The notes under the pieces are model-generated. The model worked only from the letters and a program-made list of their open reading frames with translations. It was not told the origin of the DNA and did not search any database. The position numbers and the translations under genes are program-made. From Engraulis encrasicolus (lineage: Eukaryota > Chordata > Actinopteri > Clupeiformes > Engraulidae), in the NCBI RefSeq assembly GCF_034702125.1, contig NC_085869.1:12727407-12791406 (forward strand): a DNA stretch of 64,000 bases, written 5' to 3'. Each line of letters opens with the position of its first letter. Position 1 is the first letter of the stretch. Of this stretch, positions 1 to 10,629 are shown in pieces.

Positions 1-540
1 AAGAGAGATATCCTCCGCATTCCTGCGCTAACACAGTCTGGTGCGTCACCGGAAAGGACTAGTAATTGTAGGGAAAGAAAGGAGTCACCGAAGCGTCCTC
101 AGATGGAACTTTACTTGTTTTATTGGGCAAGTGCCAAGGCTAACGTTTCAACGTTCTCACGTCTTCTTCAAAGTCAATATGGCAATATTGCAATATTTAA
201 ATCGAGTAGGTAGCAGGCTTCACTCAGGTTTCTTGATAACTTTTAAGGGTGCTGTCCCAAATGAATACTTAAAATCAAAGAAAAGGGGGGCGCACCTTGC
301 ATCAATTTTTTCTTCTTTATTTTTGTGCACAGACGTTGCACACTGAGGAAGGCACACGCCGAAACGTGTCTGTGCACAAAAATAAAGAAGAAAATATTGC
401 AATATTTGCCATATTGACTTTGAAGAAGACGTGAGAACGTTGAACCATTAGCCTTGGCACTTGTCCAATAAAACAAGTAAAGTTCCATCTGAGGACGCTC
501 CGGTCTCTCCTTCCTTTCCCTACATTCTATTTGTCGTTGT
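1..540. mobile_element. Fold-back repeat, family A copy 1, with an inner family-B fold-back
   Basis: Outer inverted arms lie at about 80-200 and 395-520; the two strands of the arm share the text around TTTATTGG(A/G)CAAGTGCCAAGG and the CATCTGAGGACGC block. The interior (about 240-395) holds a second inverted repeat related to the one at 2745-2905, centred on the sequence CACACGCCGAAACG. A one-sided tail at 1-75 (GGTGCGTCACCGGAAAGGAC) recurs in inverse orientation beside the copy at 11682. No coding capacity is seen. Seen directly: arms and shared tail. Inferred: a nested non-autonomous DNA element. Confidence 0.7.
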
Positions 541-633
541 CATCATTGGCAGGAAGAAATTAATGACAGAAATCCACAGTTAGTGCCGTCATTGGCCGTC
601 TTTAAAGTATACGTTATGGGGGATGGTGAAGTG

Positions 634-826
634 CAGTGTTTCCCAACCTTTTTTGCCTTGTGTACCCCCTAAGCCTTTTTGTGATACTGCAAGTACCCCC
701 GACATTCAAGCTCTTTATCTCTTCCTCTGTTCTGTTCCGTACATTTGTGATTATTATGTTTTTACACGTACCCCCCGAGGTGTGCTCAAGTACCCCTAGT
801 GGTACATGTACCCATGCAAATCACTG
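634..826. mobile_element. hAT-like non-autonomous element (TTTCCCAACC family), degenerate
   Basis: It begins CAGTGTTTCCCAACC and contains the phrases GTACCCCC and AGTACCCC, as in the better preserved copy at 19046-19253 in the opposite orientation. The right end (ATCACTG) is degraded, so the boundary is approximate. Confidence 0.55.
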
Positions 827-831
827 CTCTA

Positions 832-1335
<504 letters not shown>

Positions 1336-1422
1336 CAGCAATGGGAACAGCAGCAGCTGGAGTAGCCTGGGGCTGGAGGGCGAGGTGTATGAAGAGCATC
1401 TTTCCTTCTCCCCTTCAGACAG
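1336..1422 (+). CDS. akap11: akap11 exon (fourth from the end)
   Basis: It encodes NGNSSSWSSLGLEGEVYEEH followed by LSFSPSD, a serine/acidic block typical of the region before the AKAP11 tail. The donor is AG|GTTGGC at 1423. The acceptor is a tandem AAG-CAG, so the exon starts at 1336 or 1339 without a frame change. The exon leaves two codon bases, matching the next exon. Confidence 0.72.
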
Positions 1423-4400
1423 GTTGGCATCTGCACAACACCTAGTGGTCAGACTTAAGGGCCTCCGCACTGCACCCAGGGTTGCCAGATGAGACGGATG
1501 ATTTCCAGCCCCCCAAAAATGCCCTAAATCCTGCCCAATTTGAACTAATTTCTATTGATTTCTATGGCCATAAATTGGCTAAAAAACCCGCCCAAGAGCT
1601 TTTCTTACCCACCGACGGCTATCCTAAGCAGCCCAATTGGACGGGAAACTGTCCAATCTGATTCAGAGGAGTAGATGTGTGCACATCCCACCCGATGGGC
1701 CAGGTGCAGGACAATGAGAGTAAATCCAAGTGAAAAAGAAGTCCGCGACACTGCTTGTCTTACTGTGTATTTAATAGAGCAACGTTTCGACCTTCAGGTC
1801 TTCATCAGGCAAAATGCCTTTTTCCTTTTTGCCTGATGAAGACCTGAAGGTCGAAACGTTGCTCTATTAAATACACAGTAAGACAAGCAGTGTCGCGGAC
1901 TTCTTTTTCACTTAAACTGCCCAATCTGGCAACACTGTCTGGCACACTGTTGGTGCACCGCCGCTCACCAGCGCCGATGTCCCAGGATATCGGCTGCCGA
2001 TCATGGGAGTGCTCCATTTTGTCGAAGCCACCCGTTGTTTATCCATGCTCTGCTGAAATCAAATCAAATCGACCATTCATTGCCATAGCACCTCTGCGCC
2101 AGTGTGCAGGGGTAACCGAAATCTAAAATATTTCTTCCCCCATATTCTTAAACACCAAGCATGTTGTGCAGTATCACCACTTTTTCATTTAAGATTTACT
2201 GGAAAACTATTTTTTTTTACTAACCATATAAGTGAATACTGTTACTAACCAGTATATGGAATGGTTATACTCTATCAAATGAAAGCATATACTGTAGATT
2301 CCATGCAAACAGTCAATTCTCTCTTACTCCTATATTAGATTTACCCCCACTTTGTGGACTGTAAGCTTTGTTGTGGCAATAGCCATGTAGCGACCAATAG
2401 CCAATAGCCGCATCCCTTACTGTTTTGGCTCTATTTCTCAACTGTTTTGTTTTACTACATTTGTGTTTGTTGTTCACATTTACATTTCTATACATTCTGA
2501 TCTTTGCTTGTTTTGTTTTTGTATTCAATGCAGTGACGGCACAGAAGATAAGGAATTGGAGAACAAGGAAGAATTAAGTGGTAAGGAAAGCTCTGACTGA
2601 GAAAGCTGCTGCATCTGCACTACCCCCTCCCCTCCCTCGCATGGCTGCTCTGGGACGGAAAAATGGCCCAGGCCTTTTTGGCATTGACTGACCCCTTGTC
2701 AATTTTCTTCTTGGAGCAGGCGTCACTCTTAATTATTTAAGTCTCTGAGGGTGCTGGCCCAAATTTCAAATTCAATGTTTCAAGAAGGAGGCCGCACCTT
2801 GCATAGTAGTGTTTTTTTCTTGAAGAAGGCACACGCCGAAACGCGTCTGTGCAATAAAAAAACACTACTATGCAAGGTGCGGCCTCCTTCTTGAAACATA
2901 GACTGACCCCTAACACATCCACCACAGGCCGCTCTTTTCTTACCAAAGTAACTTACAATCAAGATCTAACATTCACAATTATTATGGATGGTACCCCCTC
3001 ACAGGGTACAAGCTAGATACCTATATCCACACACAGTACTCTCAACGCACATACCAGTAGATTCAGATATTTCTTTCTCATACCCCTGCAATCTCTAACT
3101 CAGACACTCAGTAGATTTAGACATTTCATTCACAACTTTTTACAATTTCCCCATGCTTGGTCCTCTACTTCTGTCTCTACCCCTTCCCACTAATGCTCCC
3201 TGATGTGTTGCAGGAGGCGTGTCGTGCGTAGCAGCAGGAGGGGAGAGGGCTCTGCTGGTGATCAACACGGAGCTGCGTGAGCCGGGCCTGGACCCCCAGC
3301 TGAGGAGCCTGCTGCAGTGGGTGGCCGCTTCCATCGCAGAGCTGCCCGTCCTACAGCTCAGCCAGCCCCATAGCAAAGAGCTGCAGCAGGTAGGGCGGCT
3401 CGATGATGAGAAAAAAATCAATATCACGATTATTTCAGTCAATATTGATATCACAGTTTTTATCACAATATTTCTTTTAAAGTGACACTGTGCAGGAAAA
3501 GGTCAAAAAAGGTACTGCAACTATGCTGCTTATTGAAATTGGGCTGCCTATTGCCAAATTTGATCTTTACATGAAAGTTTACCAAGTATTAAACAAACAT
3601 TTTCTAGTATGGTCCAAGTACAGTCATTTTTGCAGCTAAAAATGGCTATTTTTGGAAATCCAAAATGGCGGACCATGGAGAAGATCCCTCTTTTCATGTA
3701 TGAAAAGTGCAATTTTTCAAGTCATAATGAAAACTTAGAATTTGATGCTGGTGGTAAGTATTCATGAAAAAGGTAACATTAGCGAATGGGCAGCATGAAT
3801 TCTAGAAATAAACAACTAAAAATGTCACACAGTGTCCTTTAAATGAATAAAATTGTGCTGAGCAATTCACAACCTTCCCTTCCTGAATGGAAGGCCATAG
3901 AGACACACACAGTGGTGTTCTGCACGAGTGTTGGGTAGCAAGTCTGCTCTGTGCTCGCAATGGCTCAAGTGGAGGGGAATGTATTGTGCTTGGCGTAACC
4001 TAAGCCGTTTGGCAATATAGGCAAATATGAAAAATATTGTTTCAAATCGATATTATGAAATTTAATATTGTTTGACAGCAATATTGATATCATGATATAA
4101 ATGTGATATATTGCACAGCCCTAGCAGCAGGTCACTTGTCGTTTTTCCAATGACATGTTTTATATCACATGTTGAACATCAGGGGTGTCCAACATAAGGC
4201 CCGGGGGCCAGATGCCACCCGCCAGAGGGTTCCATCCGGCCCCAAACTTGTGGAGGGAAAAAAGCTAAAGAGTGCCCAAATAGGAAAATCTCTAGCCCAT
4301 TACAAAGATGCTGCATGTGCCTGAGATTTCATGCTTTCAGTACTTGAGAAAGAATCTGCCTTTTTTGCTCGACATTTAAAGTCGGTTGCTGATATAGCCT

Positions 4401-4775
4401 ACAGGCTTACTTGACTAGCAATGATTGACTAGCAACATGATTCTGTTATGGAGCAGGAATATGTGATATTTTGCAATTATATTACTGGTCCGGCCCACTT
4501 GAGGTCAAATTGACTATATGTTCATCTGATCTCCTCACATCCGTTTGGAGAGAACAGAACATGGGACAGGGAAAAAAAGTTTTCTTTTTCCAGTTCTTTC
4601 AGTTTTTCCAAAGCGTCAAAGGAAAAGAAAGCATCAAGCAAATATCACCTTACCCTGTAATTAAACCCGGGTTAGGGTGTGCAAGAATCAGGTTCATAAT
4701 GCAAGTAATGTAATCAATATGTGCATTTAGCGTGAGAGAGAGAGAGAGAGAGAGTGAGTGTGAGAGAGAGAGAGA

Positions 4776-4858
<83 letters not shown>

Positions 4859-5146
4859 CAGTATATATACTGGAGAGAGAGAGAGAGAAATAAAATAGTC
4901 AGTACTGACTGGTGACTGAAAGTTTATAAATGCAAAGCATCTCATTTCCATGGTGTGTTTTCCATTTCTGTTCTTCAGCTTCCAGAGGTCATGCAGAAGG
5001 TTCAGGAGCGGCAGTGGCGCATAGGAGAGCTGCTGCAGGCCCTCCTGAAATACTACGAGGAGCTCCACGCCAAGCACCCGGCAGCCAGCCACAGTACGCC
5101 GCCCGGATCCATGTCTCTGTTTCAGTGGCTTATTGAACGTGCCTAG
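1336..5146 (+). CDS. akap11: A-kinase anchoring protein 11-like, C-terminal four exons (5' part outside window)
   Basis: Four exons join with consistent phases: 1336 (or 1339)-1422 ends with two codon bases, 2534-2580 takes one and leaves one, 3214-3389 takes two and ends in phase 0, and 4979-5146 carries the stop TAG. The product ends in a stretch resembling the AKAP11/SPHKAP C-terminus: LDPQLRSLLQWVAAS, then KVQERQWRIGELLQAL, then SLFQWLIERA. AKAP11 is a large cytoplasmic scaffold that binds PKA regulatory subunits, PP1 and GSK3B; the RII-binding helix and the large central exon of the family lie upstream of this window. SPHKAP has a similar tail, but the immediate downstream neighbour on the same strand is tnfsf11, which is the conserved akap11 neighbourhood. 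The intron after the third exon carries a transposon placed exactly at the splice donor. Confidence 0.85.
1480..1940. mobile_element. Interrupted short DNA element (TTGCCAGAT / CTGGCAACACTG ends)
   Basis: The left end is GGTTGCCAGAT at about 1480 and the right end CCCAATCTGGCAACACTG at about 1918-1937. The same ends bound the complete copy at 20498-20715, and a fragment lies at 40200-40268. The copy is disrupted by the perfect fold-back at 1728-1913. Boundaries are approximate. Confidence 0.6.
1728..1913. mobile_element. Fold-back element C: near-perfect 86-bp inverted repeat
   Basis: The left arm 1728-1813 and right arm 1828-1913 appear identical as reverse complements when read base by base, with a 14-bp spacer. 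The arm contains CCTGAAGGTCGAAACGTTG, a small hairpin followed by GAAACG that recurs in families A and B. No open reading frame of note. Perfect arms suggest recent insertion or arm homogenisation. Confidence 0.85.
2534..2580 (+). CDS. akap11: akap11 exon (third from the end, 47 bp)
   Basis: A short exon between acceptor TTCAATGCAG and donor GTAAGG. It adds one base to the codon left open at 1422, encodes DGTEDKELENKEELS, and leaves one base that completes GGA with the next exon. The phase fit on both sides is the main evidence. An acidic, lysine-rich linker of this kind fits the AKAP11 C-terminal region. Confidence 0.78.
2745..2905. mobile_element. Fold-back repeat, family B copy 2
   Basis: Inverted arms of about 45-50 bp (CAAGAAGGAGGCCGCACCTT and its complement) flank a centre with GGCACACGCCGAAACGCG. 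It begins with GAGGGTGCTGGCCCAAAT, as does the inner repeat at about 245-395. It lies in the akap11 intron between exons ending 2580 and starting 3214. Confidence 0.75.
3214..3389 (+). CDS. akap11: akap11 exon (second from the end), truncated flush by a transposon at its donor
   Basis: Acceptor GTGTTGCAG at 3213; donor CAG|GTAGGG at 3390. It encodes LLVINTELREPGLDPQLRSL and continues through QWVAAS and ELPVLQLSQP to ...KELQQ, ending in phase 0 and joining cleanly to LPEVMQ in the last exon. The final 7 exon bases plus the G of the donor are the 8-bp target duplication of the hAT-like element that begins at 3391. Read-through past the donor meets a stop at 3483-3485, about 31 codons on. Confidence 0.85.
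3391..4123. mobile_element. hAT-like element at the akap11 splice donor
   Basis: Ends are TAGGGCGGCTCGATGATGAG (left) and, reading inward on the other strand, TAGGGCTGTGCAATATATC. The 8-bp duplication GCAGCAGG flanks it at 3383-3390 and 4124-4131. The interior is rich in CAATATTGATATC-type palindromic text. It contains a nested TTAA element (3477-3842), so the original was about 367 bp. Non-autonomous; no transposase. Confidence 0.85.
3477..3842 (+). mobile_element. TTAA-flanked short DNA element, copy 1 (nested)
   Basis: Flanked by TTAA on both sides; ends AGTGACACTGTGC and CACACAGTGTCCT are inverted repeats. Other copies lie at 24032-24390, 53255-53621 and 54981-55354, with partial copies at 50467, 53826 and 54341. 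The TTAA duplication suggests a piggyBac-type mobilising transposase, but no coding source is present. Confidence 0.85.
4178..4515. mobile_element. hAT-like element, CAGGGGTGTCC type
   Basis: It starts CAGGGGTGTCCAACATAAGG and contains CCGGGGGCC and, near the right, GTCCGGCCCACTTGAGGTC. The typical inverted right end is not found, so the copy is probably truncated. Confidence 0.5.
4733..4885. repeat. Compound (GA)n-(GT)n-(GA)n microsatellite
   Basis: A GAGAGAGTGAGTGTG start passes into about 75 bp of (TG)n, then TATACAGTATATATAC and a further GA run. It lies 95 bp upstream of the last akap11 exon. Confidence 0.95.
4979..5146 (+). CDS. akap11: akap11 terminal coding exon
   Basis: Acceptor TTCTTCAG at 4978; stop TAG at 5144-5146. 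It encodes LPEVMQKVQERQWRIGELLQ, then ALLKYYEELHAKHP and finally SMSLFQWLIERA. The ending with a hydrophobic SLFxWL motif just before the C-terminus is characteristic of AKAP11 and SPHKAP. Confidence 0.85.
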   Translation, partial: LPEVMQKVQERQWRIGELLQALLKYYEELHAKHPAASHSTPPGSMSLFQWLIERA

Positions 5147-5297
5147 TAGCTTTCACTTTCTTAAACGTTGTCATGTTTTGTTTTGCTCAGCATGCGTAGT
5201 GCTGTACGCTTTACAAGTGGAGGAGACTCGCTCACACTATAATCGCCTCATGGTTCTCAACAGTTCTTAACTGGGTGCTGAATCCCACATAAATCCT

Positions 5298-5405
5298 CAA
5301 TGAATGAATGAAGGAAGCGAAGGATAGCACTACTCTTTCGCCCGTGGGCGAATAAACGAAGAAAAAAATCTGAAGAGTGCTGTCCTTCGCTTCCTTCATT
5401 CATTG
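5298..5405. repeat. Fold-back hairpin with inner GC-rich hairpin
   Basis: Arms CAATGAATGAATGAAGGAAG (5298 on) and its complement (to 5405) continue for about 34-39 bp with a few mismatches. The loop contains TCGCCCGTGGGCGA, a small perfect hairpin. Organisation resembles the GAAACG fold-back families. Confidence 0.75.
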
Positions 5406-5516
5406 CTGTCTGATGGCTTTAAAAGGCTGCTGAGATTGGTCAGTGTTGCTACATCCCAGTACTCTGCTGTGATGGGCAGCTTGGTGGTAACTGCAGGTGT
5501 TTTGTAGGCACACTAT

Positions 5517-5811
5517 GGGTGCATCCCAATATGTGACCTTGCCTCCTCCACTTGCCTCCTCCACTTGCTTCTCGTCATGATGACATCACTGACAACAGCA
5601 TTATATTTCAATATCTTGCAAAAGCTCAATTGTAAAGTCTTTTTCTCATTTGCAATTGGGATGGTGAATGAAAAACAGTCCCTCAAAAGTTGTTGTGGCG
5701 AGGCTGACAGCTGGGAAACTTTATCGTTTTCTCCACGGAGGAGGGGCCAGGAGGCGGGACGAGGAGACAAGCACAAGTGGAGGAGGCAAGGACACATATT
5801 GGGATGCACCC
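5517..5811. mobile_element. MITE with GGGTGCATCCCAATA ends
   Basis: Terminal inverted repeats of about 35 bp (GGGTGCATCCCAATATGTG; inner part CCTTGCCTCCTCCACTTG). Flanked by TAT on both sides (5514-5516, 5812-5814), a 3-bp duplication as made by PIF/Harbinger-type elements. No coding sequence. Confidence 0.75.
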
Positions 5812-8339
5812 TATGGTGTGCGTGTGTTCAACATTACAACATAGTGCCACCAGGGTGCGCCATAGGAGCTGCTGACATGACTGCACAGCTTGTAAATACA
5901 GTAGTATGATTTTCACCATGGAGAGTATTTTCGCAGAAGTTTTGTTTGTTTTGTTTTGTTTTAAATCATTCGATGTAATGTTAGCATACCTTTCTGTCGT
6001 GTACCAATCCACCGCCTCTGAACACTGTGCTGTTGTGCACTGTTGTGGTTTTTGTCAAGGAAACCTCACAGCCCGAAGCGAGATGAAGTCACACCAATAC
6101 CTTTCCTTTGTTTTGATGTTTCCATTCACTAAGGGATTATCCAAGCAAATTACTCTCAGTTTTCTTTTTTTTCCCCAGAATACTAGCTTGAAGTTGAAAT
6201 GTCTGAAAGGCGCTGTTTGGCAAAGCAGAGTCTATGTTACAATGGCATTTTAATTATTGTAGTGAATATGCAATCTTCACTTGGCTATCGATGAAAATGT
6301 ATTTTGCGTGTTGTGTTGTTGCAGTGCTGCTTAGGACGTTTGCCACCAGATCCTCAATGGCACTTGAGCGTATCCCTGCAATGAACCCTCTCAAATCTCA
6401 ACATGTGTTTTGCCATGCATAGTTACTTTGTCACCTCAACTGTACAGTGAGTGTACTTACAGTGTAAAGATGTGATATTTAAAGCTTAACATTACCACAG
6501 ACATCTAAATATGTCACTGTCTTACACTTCATGTTAACCAAGGCACTCTGTTGCCTTCCTTCAATGAAAGCAACACATGTACACACAGTAGGTGTCCAAA
6601 AACTCGTCCATTTTCTTTTTTAGATTACAAACGGCATCAGTTTCAAGTATTCCTAATGGGTTCAAATTCTGTATTGATGGTCCAGCCTCAAAGGGAGCAT
6701 ACACGCCCTCAGAATAGGCTGATCTAGCCTTCCATATATGCTGTCGCAGTTACAGCAACTAACATTTCGTGCCATATTTGATCTCTGCAAATGTACATGG
6801 ATTAAATGTACAAACTATACCCCTATTTTTTTCAAGAAACATTGAGATTTCAGGGGGAAAACGCAGCTTATCAATTAATCGTAAGTCGATCGATAAGCCA
6901 ATCAACTAACGATTAATGAATTAATCGATGATTTGCATCCCTGATATGAAGGTTGTGTTTTTGGCCAGGTATTACAGTTGTTGCTTTTAAGAGATGCTGC
7001 TTTGCTTTGTGCCCTTAGTAGTGGAATGTTTCTGTGAAGTATCTTCAACTTGGTTTCATCTTGACTTGCATGGCTTTCTTTTGTGCGTTGTCTTCATTAG
7101 TGGCTGTGCACACAGGGGCCCTGACAATGACTCTGTGTTAGTCTCTGCTGCTTTCAGAGAGCTTGGTTCATAGGTATGTTGCTTTTTGAGTTGTATGATG
7201 CTAAATTTGTGAGCCTTACAAAATGAAACGCATGTAAAGGTCATTATTTTCATATAATAGTAAGCTGTAAATGAGCCTTTTTTTGTTGTTGAAAGCTACA
7301 GTTGGCACATTCTTTTTAGTCATATTTCTTTGAACTGTCATGGAATTCTGAAAGTAGTACATGAAATAGTCTATTAGGAAAGAAAATAAAAACCCTGATT
7401 GCTTTAGCTCTTTCCAAAGCCAATTGTCAAGTTTACAAAATGGCAGCCGTCTCTACACGTTAACCAATCAGAGCATAGTTGCCTGTTATTTTATCCCAAA
7501 GGATAACTATATCTCAGCTTGTTTCATGAATCTCTGTCTTGATTTCAGGGAAGAGTTAAGATAGATGGTAGTATAAATATTAAAGTTGAGCTAATTTGCA
7601 CTACTTTGTCGACAGAGGCATGGAAGATGTAGTGTTGAGGGAGGGAAATCGTTTTAAATTTTACATGGGAAAAAGACATCACAGTTTGTACACTTGCAGA
7701 CTACTGATTTAGCTGTTTTCAGCTTTTAGCTATTTTGAAATTTCAAGTACAACTTCCAAATCCAGAAAGTATATATGACAACAAAAGCCCTACTGACAAC
7801 AGCTGTAAAGGGGCCTGAACTTAAGTATTTTTGAAGTTTATGTATAGCACCACAGATGAAAGATGAATATAAAATGCCAACTACAGACGCGCTTTAAAAG
7901 AAAAAAACTGCCATCACTCCATTGTGATGTACATGCAAACAGATCTTGGTGTTTAGCAAAACGTGTATTTGATTGATTTATTTGTTTTGTGCATCCTCCA
8001 TACCTTAACTCATTCAGTGAAATTCATATATAGTATCTATGACATTCAGCATTATGTTATACTAAGTGTTTTTTTTGTGGTGTAATTGTATCCTAATAAG
8101 CTAAGACGAATACTTAAATTGCTGACTTCTGTTTTCCTTGTGTATTTGTACAATTTTGACAAAGTCAATCTAAATCGTGAAGTGCTACCTGTTTGTAGTT
8201 ACTATTCATTTTTTCCATGATTGTTATTCTCCATGGCCAACAAATGTGTTTGGTCAATGCACTACATTTGCCATTGTTACACCTAAGTGGAATAAAGTTG
8301 AATTTATCGCCAATGTTTTTTTTTTGTAAAGTATTTTTG

Positions 8340-8445
8340 GGCATTTTAGCCTCTATTCAGATAGGACAGTGACAGAGGGACAGGAAATGAGTGGGGAGAG
8401 AGAGAGAGTCGATGAAGGATTAGCAAATGCAATATATTCAAGGGA
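8340..8445 (-). mobile_element. SINE-like tail fragment
   Basis: The block with CAGGAAATGAGTGGGGAGAG and an AGATAGGACAGTGACAGAGG phrase recurs near 14040, 27465 and 30740, where a tRNA-like B box follows. Here the B-box half is missing. Confidence 0.55.
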
Positions 8446-8529
8446 CCTAGAGAAGGTGGGGTCTTTTTTAACGCTACCTTCAAATTTCAAGCCGAAATTG
8501 CAGGGGGAAATCCTGGTTTGTGTTCATAG

Positions 8530-8836
8530 TACGGCCCTCGGAGGACTTTTACAGCCCTTTAGGAATTTGAAGTGGCCCCTTGAATGAAAAAGGTTCCCCA
8601 CCCCTGATCTAAGGAGACCAAATGTCTGCCAACAGACTAGTTCAACTTTCAACTTTGTCATTCTCTGCAAATGGGCCACTAAAGAGATCTTAACATTTTC
8701 AAAGTTTCTCAGAGGGACAGGGATGTCTTGAAATTCCCAAGATATTAGACACATGATGATCACAGAATTATCAAGGCCAACAGGATCACATGAAATGGAT
8801 TCACCAAGTAACTGCCTAAAAATCCACCCCACACAC
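8530..8836. mobile_element. Two transposon remnants: hAT end, then a fragment related to the 27.7-29.1 kb palindrome
   Basis: 8530-8608 ends GGTTCCCCACCCCTG, a typical hAT-type right end. 8620-8830 has the word order TCTCAGAGGGACAGGGATGT ... TGATCACAGAATTATCAAGG ... AAGTAACTGCC, paralleling 27995-28120 in diverged form. Confidence 0.5.
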
Positions 8837-8869
8837 GCACACACAGAAACACACAAACCCACACACATA

Positions 8870-8901
<32 letters not shown>
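8837..8901. repeat. (CA)n microsatellite, imperfect
   Basis: CACACA tracts interrupted by GCAC, GAAAC and a CTCTCTCTC run. Confidence 0.9.
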
Positions 8902-9419
8902 TTCCGGAGGGATTATTCACATTTTGTTTTGATATCTTTGCGATGAAGAGTCATAGTTGTTTTTCCACGTAGCAACATAGACTATAAGACATTAATAACT
9001 GAGTGTCTGACTTCACTTGTTTGTCATCATAGGCAACACTTCTCCATTCACAACTACAGAGCGCGAAACTGCTCGTTATGATGACATCACACGTGTAATG
9101 GTAATCCCCCTAAAAGCAATTTGCAATGAGGCAATCGGCCAATCACCTTGATCTAATAACCCACTGTTATTGTTTTGCATGGCCGTGGAATCCCCTATTC
9201 CCATGGGTTTGGTCTGAATGAATCGGTCTGTCTACATGACCTCACTTCCTACAGCAGGGAGGGAAAAAAATGCCTGTGTTGCTGACTGATCCCAGCGAAG
9301 TCTCCGTGTTGTCATCTGTGACGTACTGTAGGCTACAGCGTGTGGTCTGGTCTGCAGGGTGTAATAAGGGGATCTCCACTCCTCATCTCCAGATGCCATT
9401 AGTAATGCTAGTGAGGCTA

Positions 9420-9700
9420 GGCTGGTAACACTTCATTTATTTTCACCGTGTATTCTTTGCATATTTCAACATGTAAAATCATGTCCTCCTTGCACTGTAC
9501 TGTACGTACAGCACCCTAAACTCTAATCCTAGCCCTAAAGTAGCCTACAGCAAGTACATACTGTTACATGTTACATAGTTTGTTACACTGTGTTGTTTCA
9601 CTTTGTCTAACTATTGTAGCCTAATATATATATATATATATAAATTAAAGTAGTGGAAAAATAAAGTGTAACCGTACACTTTATTTTTCTATTACTTTTT
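9420..9700. repeat. Fragmentary MITE with a 21-bp-arm hairpin
   Basis: GGTAACACTTCATTTATTTTC at 9424 resembles the start of the element at 26684. 9649-9695 is a hairpin around AAAAATAAAGTGTA-ACCG-TACACTTTATTTTT. No coding sequence is seen between 8902 and 9912. Confidence 0.5.
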
Positions 9701-9912
9701 TTCATATATGCAGTGAGTATGGTAAAACCACAGACATCCTCAAAAGGCAATTCAGATTGTACGCTTACACATGGCAGACAATGTAGCAGTTCATTCGACA
9801 TACAGTAACTTCAAATCACAGTAGTTTTGTATTACGTCAAACAGCTGTCTCAGAGTACTGTAGAAGACACACTATATTGCATTCATGTCACTGACTGCAG
9901 CACCACCACCAC

Positions 9913-10155
9913 TAGGGCTGGACTGGGGGAGAAAAAGGGCCCAGGCACTTTTGGCTTAAAGGGGCCCCCCTCATAATTAGGGGCGCAGAACTGACTCACC
10001 GGTGGGCCCCGCAGCCTTGTGGGCCCCTATTTTCAGAAATGTTGAAGACATTTTTCATTTCATTTTTTGCATTTCTCAAAATGGGGGCCCACAAGGGTGT
10101 GGGGCCCACCGGGAAATGCCCGCTATGCCAGATGGACCAGTCCAGCAGTGACCGC
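9913..10155. mobile_element. hAT-like element, AGGGCTGGACTGG family
   Basis: Inverted ends AGGGCTGGACTGG and GACCAGTCCAGC; interior has GGGCCCC blocks and ATTTTCAGAAATGTTGAAG. Relatives lie at 30363, 38752 and 40015. Confidence 0.75.
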
Positions 10156-10353
10156 CACCACCACCCACCTTTCTGCAGTTCAACACTGGTTTCCATGCGA
10201 CCACATGAGGCATTGTTTTACCTCACGACCCAGTATCAAGTGTCGGTATCCAGGATGTCTCAGACAACATGACGACACTCATGGCAGAAGTTTGTGTTGT
10301 GTTTCTGGGCTGGGCTGCACTCGCACTCACTGAGCTGAGCTGAGCACTAGTGC

Positions 10354-10629
10354 CAGTGCCAGCCCAAGCCTTTATGGGGCCCTAAGCAAAATTTCATCCG
10401 CCCCCCCCCCCCCTCCCCCCATGCATCAGATGCTTCATAAGCTTCATTTACTTGCTCGAGTCAGGGTTAGGAACTAAGGACATTTGTAGAAATAAATATA
10501 TGACCAGGGAAAATGGTGGAGAGTTTGTTTCTTCCTGGAACTCTGCTGCTCACGTGGGGGTGGGGGGGGGCTGGTGATGTTGGGGCCCTAAGCCATCGCT
10601 TAATTTGCTTATGCCTTGGGCCGGCCCTG
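10354..10629. mobile_element. hAT-like element, CAGTGCCAGCCCAAG family
   Basis: Left end CAGTGCCAGCCCAAGCC and right end GGGCCGGCCCTG are inverted; both sides carry GGGGCCCTAAGC. Flanks ACTAGTGC and GCTAGTGT match at 6 of 8 positions, a decayed 8-bp duplication. Confidence 0.65.

Larger units (their letters stand above)
5147..8312 (+). other. akap11: Probable akap11 3'UTR
   Basis: No further coding exon is seen after the stop. A canonical AATAAA at 8291-8296, followed by a T-rich run, is the first strong poly(A) signal outside a repeat. An earlier AATAAA near 5350 lies inside a fold-back repeat. A roughly 3.1-kb 3'UTR is plausible for this gene, but the end is inferred. Two short DNA elements (5298-5405, 5517-5811) lie within it. 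A fragment at about 6840-6945 (CAATTAATCG text ending GCATCCCTGA) resembles the element at 36218. Confidence 0.5.

Noticed and set aside
1336..5146. SPHKAP as the identity of the first gene
   Set aside because: The C-terminal motif is shared by AKAP11 and SPHKAP, but the next gene on the same strand is tnfsf11, which neighbours akap11. Not excluded by protein sequence alone.
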